Position numbers and translations under genes: made by a program
Shown here: piece after piece, positions 16,211-22,640 of the stretch
How positions within the stretch are numbered: position 1 is the first letter of the stretch
How the letters are laid out: each line of letters starts with the position of its first letter
The notes under the pieces: generated by a model
The model's database searches: none
What the model was told of the DNA's origin: nothing
The model's input: the letters and a program-made list of their open reading frames with translations, nothing else
Assembly: GCF_030143255.1 (NCBI RefSeq)
Contig: NZ_JARJNR010000016.1
Coordinates: forward strand, 1-41,383
DNA length: 41,383 bases
Direction: 5' to 3'
From: Frigidibacter sp. SD6-1
GTDB lineage: Bacteria; Pseudomonadota; Alphaproteobacteria; Rhodobacterales; Rhodobacteraceae

Positions 16211-17080
16211 AAGGAGGCAGAGCGGCTTCACTGTCCCGCCTGCGGCCATACCGATCATAGCGATCGCTGGTGGACGCAGCAGCAGGTCGAGCACGCCAAG
16301 GCCGCTGCCATCGCGCAGTTCAAAGCACAGTTCAGCAAGGCGCTCAAAGCCGATTCTGCCCGGTTCAACCGGAGCAGGCCGCGCGGCGGCTTTATTTCGA
16401 TGACGATGAAAGTGGATTCCCGGCCGCAGCATGTCATGCTGCCCCCAGCCGCCACCGACCCGATGGCGCTGAAGATCACCTGTCCGTCCTGTGCGTGCCG
16501 CTACGCAGTGATCGGGGCTGCGTATTTCTGCCCCGCCTGCGGGCATAGCGCTGCCGAGCAGGTCTTCGAGCAGACCATTGCAGGGATCAAGGCCACCCTT
16601 GGCGCGCTCGACCAGGTGCGCGCCGCAATGCCGGATCGGGACACCGCCGAAACCACCGTGCGCGTCGTGATCGAAAACGGCTTGCAAAACGCTGTCACCG
16701 CCTTTCAGCGTGTGGTCGAAGCTCTTTTTGTGGAGCTTCCCGCGCCTCCGAAGGCAAGGCGGAACGCATTCCAGAACCTTGCAGAGGGCAGTACCCTTTG
16801 GCAGCAGGCGACGGGGCAGGGCTATGGTGCCCATCTCGACGCCCCTTCCCTCGACCAACTCGCGCGGGCGTTCCAGCAGCGCCATCTGCTTGCCCACCGA
16901 CAGGGGCTTGTCGATGAGGAGTATATTGCCAAGAGCGGTGACACCCGCTACCAGCCCGGCCAGCGCCTTGTACTTCGCAGCGAAGGCGTCACCGAGGCCG
17001 TAGAGCTTGTCGAGAGGCTCGTTGCGGGGCTTCGGGATGATGCGAGCAGTGCCCGTTCAGGGCAGAGGTCTTCACCGTAG
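16211..17080 (+). pseudogene. Zinc-ribbon/HEPN-like protein, 5' end removed by Tn3
   Basis: An open frame enters from the transposon end. Its first genuine residues are KEAERLHCPACGHTDHSD, a zinc-ribbon half, and it continues through FISMTMKVDSRP. A second ribbon (CPSC...CPACGHS) is followed by an all-helical domain. The C-terminal part has FQQRHLLAHRQGLVDEEYI, an R-x4-H motif of the HEPN superfamily, typical of metal-independent RNases in toxin and defence systems. About 290 codons remain. An internal ATG at 16400 could yield 226 residues with one intact ribbon, but no good ribosome site precedes it. HEPN assignment rests on the motif only; catalytic activity is inference. Confidence 0.7.
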
Positions 17081-17226
17081 ATACTGGTAGGGGCGCGGCG
17101 CCACCACATGAGAAGGCCACCGGCCTCCAGTCTGCCCTTGCCGCTCCGAGAACCGTGCGCGTGCGTTCACGGATGATCGATCCGTTGCCTCTATGATCCC
17201 TCGCCGCAAAAGCTACGCCTTCAAAG

Positions 17227-17246
17227 GAGCCGCAGTACTGCGGCTC
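17227..17246. repeat. 20-bp perfect palindrome
   Basis: GAGCCGCAGTACTGCGGCTC is a perfect palindrome without a loop, embedded in G-rich sequence and not followed by a T run. It is more like a protein-binding site or recombination core than a terminator; its role is unknown. Confidence 0.6.
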
Positions 17247-17312
17247 GGTAGGTTGGACGGGGGGGCTGAAAGAAAAGAAACTGGGCCGGTCGGAATGGGT
17301 CCCGTTCCAACG

Positions 17313-17345
17313 CATGAGTTATAGAAGTCCAGTCTATAACTCATG
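17313..17345. repeat. Inverted repeat, 13-bp arms, 7-bp spacer
   Basis: The arms CATGAGTTATAGA and TCTATAACTCATG are exact reverse complements around the spacer AGTCCAG. The AT-rich arms stand out from the GC-rich surroundings. The arrangement resembles a recombinase or regulator binding site more than a terminator. It lies about 85 bases beyond the 3' end of the 56-aa gene. Confidence 0.65.
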
Positions 17346-17429
17346 ACGCGCAGAATTTGGCATGGCCTGCTGTGCGACCGGCACTCCGCGCCGCCCTTGA
17401 TTGCCTGGCCCGCAGTCAGATCATGCCTG

Positions 17430-17600
17430 TCAGGCGGCCTCGACCATCGGCTCGTAGCGCACGTCGGGCATGGCATCATCGAGCCAGGCAGGCTGCAGGT
17501 CGCCATTGTTCCATTGGTACAGGTAGCCCACAAGCGTGTCGGTCTTCTTGCAGAGGATGCGCATGATCGGTTCGGCCGTAAGCCGCGGAAAAGTGGTCAC
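17430..17600 (-). CDS. Small protein of 56 residues, unknown function
   Basis: A GTG start at 17600 is preceded by GAGGAG at good spacing. The product reads MTTFPRLTAEPIMRILCKKT, then DTLVGYLYQWNNGDLQPAWL, then DDAMPDVRYEPMVEAA. It has a compact, protein-like composition with aromatic residues (YLYQW) and an acidic C-terminus. Longer frames overlapping it on both strands have poor composition. It lies downstream of virC1/virC2 on the same strand, but about 150 bases separate it from virC2. I do not recognise the family. Confidence 0.6.
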   Translation of the reverse strand: MTTFPRLTAEPIMRILCKKTDTLVGYLYQWNNGDLQPAWLDDAMPDVRYEPMVEAA

Positions 17601-17751
17601 GATGTGCTCCTCTCAAACTGACCTCAGGACTTGTTAACAACGAGGCCGCAATATCGTTTTGAACGTCTTAGGGATGGGTTTCTGCAACTGCAAGATGAAG
17701 TCGGCGGCTTCGGCAAGAACCCACCGACAAAAGGACAAGTTGTCTTTATAG

Positions 17752-18408
17752 TCAGGTTTCTGGCGTATCCTTTTCTGCATTCTGCGCTGCAGCGCGAACG
17801 GCGATCTCGTCCAGAAGTATGTCGATCTCTGCCCAGACACGGGGCTCCAACTGCCCGCGGATCAGGGTCCATTTGCTGAGCACGTCGAGCGGGTCGTGGG
17901 CGCGCAGGAGGGCGGTCAGCGCAGGGGCATCGACCGCCAGCGAGGTGCGTGCGCGCCATTCGGTGATCCGTGTCCGCTGCTCTTCCGACGGGGGGACGAA
18001 CTCGGACCCAAGCTCCCAGTTCTTGACCGCGCGGCGCAGGGCGGCGCGGATGACATGGGCGGGATCGACGCCGCAATCGATCAGGGCTTCCTCTTGCCGT
18101 TCCAGCGCATTCACCCGGATGTCGATCTTGCGCGTCGCCGGACTGTGCCGCGTTCGGGTTGGCGATGACATGACCGCATGCTCAGCGGGTCCAGTTGCCT
18201 CCTGTCTGGCTTGATGAGAGGGCGCAGGCTGCGTCCTTGGCGGCGAAGCAGCGTGATCGTCTAGGACTGCGGGCTGCACGCTACCAGGTTCTGGCATCAC
18301 CTCCGCGAGCCGCACCTCTACCCTTCCCGGGTCTTCTTCCACCTCTGGACGCAGAGATGCGGCATAGGTCGGGTCGGGCCGTGTGATGGTCGGGATCTTC
18401 TTCCTCAC
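17752..18408 (-). CDS. virC2: VirC2-like relaxosome accessory protein
   Basis: This 218-residue protein starts at a GTG (18408) preceded by GAGG, about 10 bases after the virC1 stop; longer upstream starts would run into virC1. The N-terminal ~95 residues are Pro/Ala-rich and probably disordered. A ribbon-helix-helix-like segment follows (RKIDIRVNALERQEEALIDC then DPAHVIRAALRRAVKNW), and then a helical C-terminal domain (PALTALLRAHDPLDVLSKWTL). Pairing with a VirC1-like ParA protein and the disordered-N/RHH layout match Agrobacterium VirC2, which binds DNA beside the T-DNA border and promotes T-strand formation. Assignment is by architecture and context; a generic ParA partner is the alternative. 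Confidence 0.65.
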   Translation of the reverse strand: MRKKIPTITRPDPTYAASLRPEVEEDPGRVEVRLAEVMPEPGSVQPAVLDDHAASPPRTQPAPSHQARQEATGPAEHAVMSSPTRTRHSPATRKIDIRVNALERQEEALIDCGVDPAHVIRAALRRAVKNWELGSEFVPPSEEQRTRITEWRARTSLAVDAPALTALLRAHDPLDVLSKWTLIRGQLEPRVWAEIDILLDEIAVRAAAQNAEKDTPET

Positions 18409-18418
18409 CGCCCCGTCC

Positions 18419-19138
18419 TCAAGCCGCGAGGATGTTGTTGAGGATGTCGGTCGCTTCTTCGAGGGCCTCGACCACATGGCGCACATGGGGCCGCATGAGG
18501 GGGTTCGGATCGGCCTGCTTTTGTAACGCCACCGCGTGCAGGAGGCCTTTCTCGTCCATCTCCTTGTAGACGTTCCGCCGCATCATCACGGTCTCGACCA
18601 CCGGGAACCGCGCGATCGCCGCTTCGATGAGGGCGGCATCGGCGCGCGTAGTCTTGGGGTCTACCATGTTCAGAACGACATGGTGGCGCGGCAGGCTTTC
18701 GGGGTCATCGACGCGAGCGCGGAGCTTTTCGAACCAGTCGGCGGTCTGCGCGCCGACATCGAGATCCGAGGTCGAGAGCATCACGGGCGTCACGATGTGA
18801 TCGGCCAGAACGGCGATCCCGTCCGACCACTCGGCCCCGACGCCTGCCGTATCGATGAAGATGAAATCCGCCGAGTCCGCCGCATAGACTTGCTCGATCC
18901 GGCGATCCACGGCGCCCACGCTTTCGACAGTCGCCGAGCGCAGCAGGGGCGATCCCAAACCCGCGGCTTCAGCCCGCTTGTGCCATGTGCCGAGCACGCC
19001 GGTGCTGTCGGTATCGATCAGAAGGACGCGACGTCCGGCGGCAACGGCAGCGCTGATCAAGGCGCGCGAGAGCGTGGTCTTGCCACTCCCTCCCTTCCGG
19101 GCCATCGCAGCGATCACCACGAGATTGTCGTTCGGCAT
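18419..19138 (-). CDS. virC1: VirC1-like ParA/MinD-family ATPase
   Basis: This 239-residue protein has a deviant Walker A motif (KGGSGKTTL, ~15-23), a LLIDTDSTG segment (Walker A'), and FIFIDTAGVGAEW (Walker B). Its length is close to VirC1 (~231) and shorter than typical replicon ParA proteins with N-terminal helix-turn-helix domains. VirC1 assembles the relaxosome with VirC2 and VirD1/VirD2 and helps bring DNA to the coupling protein at the cell pole. The ATG at 19138 has GAGAGG upstream. It reads away from the relaxase operon, with the candidate oriT between. A segregation ParA is possible but no parB is nearby. Confidence 0.75.
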   Translation of the reverse strand: MPNDNLVVIAAMARKGGSGKTTLSRALISAAVAAGRRVLLIDTDSTGVLGTWHKRAEAAGLGSPLLRSATVESVGAVDRRIEQVYAADSADFIFIDTAGVGAEWSDGIAVLADHIVTPVMLSTSDLDVGAQTADWFEKLRARVDDPESLPRHHVVLNMVDPKTTRADAALIEAAIARFPVVETVMMRRNVYKEMDEKGLLHAVALQKQADPNPLMRPHVRHVVEALEEATDILNNILAA

Positions 19139-19314
19139 GGGTGCGGACCTCTCGCAATAATGGTGAAACGCAGCAAAGATGTTTGCGCGTCGCTAACCCC
19201 TGCGCGTGACGGCGTCAAGCAGAAGACGGGATACGGGCTGCCTCAGGCGGAACGCGGGGCGCATGGTGCGTCGCGCGGGGGGCGGACGACACGCTGCACG
19301 CGGCAGCCGACGTT

Positions 19315-19320
19315 ATCCTG
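19315..19320 (+). other. Candidate nic site
   Basis: GTTATCCTG|TCTGC matches the core YATCCTG|Y found at IncP oriT and at T-DNA borders, the target class of VirD2/TraI (MOBP) relaxases such as the one encoded downstream. The predicted cut is between 19320 and 19321 on the plus strand. Confidence 0.55.
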
Positions 19321-19379
19321 TCTGCGCGATGCAGGCTCCAGATGACGTGCGACTTTCGACATGGCCCATTGTCCGTGTT

Positions 19380-19547
19380 GCAGAAAACGCGACGCATTCC
19401 GCACAGGACGTGTGCCATCCGGCACCACGCGTGATGCAGGCGGCACATGCCATCGGGCACTCGCCAGAAGCCGTACTGCAGGGCGCGCAAAACGCAGTCC
19501 AAAGGACGCGATGCGGGGTGCAGGCAACGTGGGACGCGCTGCGTTGA
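19380..19547 (+). repeat. Degenerate 21-nt phased array
   Basis: Eight consecutive 21-nt units can be drawn, several starting GCA (19380, 19401, 19422, 19443) with recurring ACGCG and TGCAGG pieces. Identity between units is low. In one plus frame it reads as heptads (AENATHS, AQDVCHP, APRVMQA, AHAIGHS and so on) in a potential 72-residue frame from 19329 that lacks a ribosome site. It may be a protein-binding array beside oriT or an unusual helical peptide gene. Confidence 0.35.
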
Positions 19548-19580
19548 GCGCCTTGCGCGCTGCATTTGCCAAAGGACGTC

Positions 19581-19603
19581 AAATCGGCCTGTCTGGCCGA
19601 TTT
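19581..19603. terminator. Inverted repeat, possible terminator or relaxosome site
   Basis: AAATCGGCC and GGCCGATTT flank the loop TGTCT, giving a perfect 9-bp stem followed by a short TTCT run. It could end transcripts crossing oriT or bind an accessory protein. Confidence 0.5.
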
Positions 19604-19613
19604 TCTACATTGA

Positions 19614-19666
19614 GTACAAGCCCTTGGTGCCTTCTCCGCTTGTGCTGGGAGAAGGCGGGCTTGTAC
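19614..19666. repeat. Long interrupted hairpin upstream of mobC
   Basis: GTACAAGCCC pairs exactly with GGGCTTGTAC, and GCCTTCTCC pairs with GGAGAAGGC. TTGGT bulges out on one side and there is a 10-nt loop. Nineteen of the paired bases are perfect. It lies 34 bases before the mobC start, so it may be an oriT recognition hairpin or a leader that controls the relaxase operon. Confidence 0.65.
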
Positions 19667-19699
19667 GAAGTTGGCAAGAAATAGGAACGTATACTTCAC

Positions 19700-20302
19700 A
19701 TGGGGCACAGTCGCAGACTGACCGATCAGGAGCGCCGTCAGATCGTCCGAGAGCGGGCGAAAGGCGTCTCCGTCAGTGCGATCAGTGCAGCACTGAAGGT
19801 CTCGCCCAAGACCGTCTACAATGTGCTCGGCCGGGGCCGTTCCGCCGTCTCCGCCAACGACAGCCGCACCCGCGTGCTGACCATGCGGGTCACCGAGCGC
19901 GACCTTCGCGGCTTCGATGCTGCTCTCGCGCGGCGTGGGATCGCGCATCGTTCGGACGCCATGCGATGCCTGATGCTCGCGGCCAACGATCTCTTTCGAC
20001 CGGACAACGGCATGACAGATGAACTGAGGGGGTTGAGCGCGGCGCTGAACCGGGTCGGCAACAACGTGAACCAGGTTGCGCGCCGCCTGAACGAGGCGAA
20101 GCTCAAAGGGGAGCGTCTGCCCTATACCCCCGTCAGCCATGCCGAGATCCGCGATCTCGCGGTGCTCGTCTTCGACATGGCCGACCAGATCCAGGAGATG
20201 TTCCGCGCGCGGCGTCGCGATCTGGACCTCGAGGTCACCAAGGCGCTCGCCGGTCTGGCACGGCAGGAAGCGGCGCAGGTGGCCGAACATGGCGCGGAGT
20301 GA
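19700..20302 (+). CDS. mobC: MobC/VirD1-like relaxosome accessory protein
   Basis: This 200-residue protein has an N-terminal helix-turn-helix (LTDQERRQIVRERAKGVSVS then AISAALKVSPKTVYNVL, ~7-43). A ribbon-helix-helix-like strand-helix follows (TRVLTMRVTERDLRGFDAAL), and then the signature LNRVGNNVNQVARRLNEAKL of MobC proteins. Such proteins open DNA at oriT and stimulate the relaxase. The helix-turn-helix in front is an extra that suggests autoregulation. The ATG at 19700 has only a weak AGGA upstream. Its 3' end overlaps the relaxase start by 14 bases, indicating coupled expression. Confidence 0.85.
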   Translation: MGHSRRLTDQERRQIVRERAKGVSVSAISAALKVSPKTVYNVLGRGRSAVSANDSRTRVLTMRVTERDLRGFDAALARRGIAHRSDAMRCLMLAANDLFRPDNGMTDELRGLSAALNRVGNNVNQVARRLNEAKLKGERLPYTPVSHAEIRDLAVLVFDMADQIQEMFRARRRDLDLEVTKALAGLARQEAAQVAEHGAE

Positions 20303-22640
20303 GGCGCACGGCGTCGGGCCCGCCCTCTTCGATCGCGACTGGAGCCGGGTCTCAGGCAGTTGGCAGGGGCTTGCGAAGAAGGCGCAGATGGTTCGGGCGG
20401 CGCGCGGCTACTCCCCGGCCATCTTCAAGCCGATCTCGAAGGGCGGGTGCCACACCGGCGCGCAGCTGAAGGCCCAGCTGACCTATCTCACCACCAAGTC
20501 GAGCCACATCCTCGACAGCCGCGGCACCCATGATGGCAAGAAGACCCTGACCGAGGCCGAGATCGACCGGGTTGTGCGGCGCTTTGAAAACCAGTGGGGC
20601 GAACGGCACAGCCCCAAGCTCGGCCATACCTCGCATCTTCTGATGGCCTTTCCCGTCGGCACCAGCGGCGAAGAGGTGCGCGCGATCACGGAAGCCGTTT
20701 GCGAGAAGTTCTTTCAAGGTGAGGGGTCGCAATTCGACTATATTGCTGCAATACACCAAGATCGCGCGCATCCACATGCGCATATCGTTCTGAACCGCCG
20801 CAGCAAGGATGGCGAAATGTTCTTTCTCGGGAAGGATCACCACTTCAACTACGACGCCTTCCGGATGGCGATGGTCGAGGCGGCGCAGGTCCACGGGATC
20901 CGGCTCGAGGCGACACGGCGTCTTGACCGGGGGGTCACGACCTACCGCGCCGAGATAGACGAGGTCTACAAAGCCCGTGACGAGGGCCGACCGCCGGTCG
21001 AGCGCCAGCGCACGGGGGCCGACCTGGCCGCAGCCCTGGAGACGGTGGCGCGAAACGCGCTGACGTATCGCGGCCTGTCGGTCGAGGCGTCCCGGTCGAA
21101 TTTCGATGACGTGGCCGAGGCGCTCGAGCGGGCCAGCACTATCCTTGCGAGCGGCGGTCAGATCCAATCTGACGGAGCCATCTACATGTCCCAAGACGAA
21201 ACGGCGTTCGACACGCTGATCACCGAGTTCACTCAAAACATCCGTCAGATCGAAGCGGCGATCGACCGGGCGCCCGCAGCCGAGCGGCCGGAAATCGAGC
21301 GCAAGCTCACCGATGTGCTGGCCTCGGTCGCGCATCTCAATCCGCTTGGAGACCGCTCGGCTGCGCTGCTCGATGCACCATCCCGGGACGGGGTCTATGT
21401 GCGGGCCAACATACGCGAGGACCAGATGGGGCGCCTCGACGACGATGCGGTTAAGGCGCGCCTCAGCGAGGCGCTGCAGGGCACGGGCATCGATCCCGAG
21501 GCGGTTGCCGCCCGCATGCGTGAGGGTGCCGCCAATGCAGCCCTCGAACGGCAGTGGCTCGCGCAGGATCTGCGCGCCATCGCCACGGCGGGCGACCTTG
21601 ATCTGGAGAAGGGCGAGGGTCGCGAGGAAGCGCTGGACCGGCTGGAAGCCGTTCACGTCCGCCTAGGCGATACTCTGACCGATGCGCGCATCTTGCGGGC
21701 GGTCGAAGATGTCGATGAGGCGGAGGATGCCGAGGTCTCGCTTACCGAGCGTCTGACGCCACTGGGCCGCGATCTCGACCACGCGGGACCGGACGCCTTC
21801 GCCCCGTCCGAGCGGCAGGACTTCCAGCAGCTGGTCGCCCAGTTTCGCCGGACGGATTTCACTCATCCGTTCTCGGATGACCCGTCCGTGCGCAGGGCGG
21901 GTGCTGTCGAAGTGGAAGCAGCCCGCGCCGCCTTCAACGCCTATGCAAAGCGATCGCCCGATCACGCCGAATTGGCCTCGATGGCTTGGGACAAGATCAC
22001 CGACAGCCGCAAGCCGCAGGAGTTCGCCGTCGAGGAGAAGGATCGCAGGCTCCACGCGGGCGACATGGACCTTGCTCTGCGCGATCCTTCGCAACATCTT
22101 GGTCCGATCACCGAGGATGACCGCACCCTCGCGCGCTACCGCGCGGAAATGCCCGATGAAGAGTTCGGTACCGCGGTGCAGGATGAGATCAACCGGCTGC
22201 GCGCCATGGGGGCCTCACGCGCCTTTATCAGTGAGCGTAGCTTCGACATCGAGGACCAAGCGCGGCAAGACTATGCCGAGCGGCGCTTCATGGCCGAGAC
22301 CGCCCCTGATGTGATGACCTTCCTCCGGCGGGCCGAGGCCGAGAATGGCACAGCTCTCTCCGAAACAGCCGGGCAGCGCCTGATCGAGCAGGTCGACAGA
22401 AACCTCGCGCCAAACGCGGTCACCGCCCTGCGCGCCGGCCATGCAGATGTGCTGGACAAGTTCACCGAACATCCGCTGCGGCAGCTGGAGCTCGCGAAGG
22501 CCTATCTGGAGAGCAGTGAGGTGACTGCCCACGGACCCGCCATGGAGCGGGTTCTGGATGCCTTGGCCGAGGAACAGATCGAGGCGCAGCGCGCGCGTCA
22601 CGCCGCGGCCCATGGCGAAAAAGGGATCACCCATGGATAA
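20289..22640 (+). CDS. virD2: VirD2-like MOBP relaxase
   Basis: This 783-residue protein is the transesterase that nicks oriT and stays covalently bound to the transferred strand. Motif I (QLTYLTTKSS) supplies the catalytic Tyr66. Motif III (HPHAHIVLN) supplies the metal-binding histidines at 161, 163 and 165, and the segment GHTSHLLMAFP lies between them. Residues beyond ~300 are long, acidic, mostly helical and unlike the ~450-residue VirD2. They may carry a secretion signal or a domain for partner contact. I chose the ATG at 20289 because the conserved part begins just after it; the longer upstream frame overlaps mobC throughout. It overlaps virD4 by 8 bases. Confidence 0.9.
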   Translation: MARSEAHGVGPALFDRDWSRVSGSWQGLAKKAQMVRAARGYSPAIFKPISKGGCHTGAQLKAQLTYLTTKSSHILDSRGTHDGKKTLTEAEIDRVVRRFENQWGERHSPKLGHTSHLLMAFPVGTSGEEVRAITEAVCEKFFQGEGSQFDYIAAIHQDRAHPHAHIVLNRRSKDGEMFFLGKDHHFNYDAFRMAMVEAAQVHGIRLEATRRLDRGVTTYRAEIDEVYKARDEGRPPVERQRTGADLAAALETVARNALTYRGLSVEASRSNFDDVAEALERASTILASGGQIQSDGAIYMSQDETAFDTLITEFTQNIRQIEAAIDRAPAAERPEIERKLTDVLASVAHLNPLGDRSAALLDAPSRDGVYVRANIREDQMGRLDDDAVKARLSEALQGTGIDPEAVAARMREGAANAALERQWLAQDLRAIATAGDLDLEKGEGREEALDRLEAVHVRLGDTLTDARILRAVEDVDEAEDAEVSLTERLTPLGRDLDHAGPDAFAPSERQDFQQLVAQFRRTDFTHPFSDDPSVRRAGAVEVEAARAAFNAYAKRSPDHAELASMAWDKITDSRKPQEFAVEEKDRRLHAGDMDLALRDPSQHLGPITEDDRTLARYRAEMPDEEFGTAVQDEINRLRAMGASRAFISERSFDIEDQARQDYAERRFMAETAPDVMTFLRRAEAENGTALSETAGQRLIEQVDRNLAPNAVTALRAGHADVLDKFTEHPLRQLELAKAYLESSEVTAHGPAMERVLDALAEEQIEAQRARHAAAHGEKGITHG

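Larger units (their letters stand above)
17081..17429. other. Gap with two palindromes, no gene
   Basis: Between the truncated HEPN-like gene and the 56-aa gene, I see no supported coding sequence. The notable content is a 20-bp perfect palindrome at 17227 and a 13-bp-arm inverted repeat at 17313. Confidence 0.5.
19139..19699. other. Candidate oriT region
   Basis: This ~560-bp gap separates divergent virC1C2 and mobC-relaxase-virD4. It contains an ATCCTG nic-like site (19315-19320), 21-nt phased sequence (19380-19547), a terminator-like inverted repeat (19581-19603) and a long interrupted hairpin (19614-19666). A TTGACG box (minus strand, 19213-19218) with TAGCGA 17 bases on could serve virC1. 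Position and content fit an origin of transfer; function is inferred. Confidence 0.65.

Noticed and set aside
16989-17315. 108-codon minus-strand frame
   Set aside because: It overlaps the HEPN-like remnant antisense, has Ser/Pro/Arg-rich low-quality composition and no ribosome site.
17634-17840. Minus-strand 68-codon frame ending FILQLQKPIPKTFKTILRPRC
   Set aside because: It mildly resembles a transposase tail, but it overlaps virC2 in another frame and no family could be confirmed.
19380-19547. CRISPR array
   Set aside because: The 21-nt units are degenerate with no spacers and no cas genes nearby.
19313-20290. 325-codon minus-strand frame across oriT and mobC
   Set aside because: Most of it is antisense to mobC, which has clear MobC motifs. 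The remainder is Cys/Ala-rich low-complexity translation of the phased sequence.
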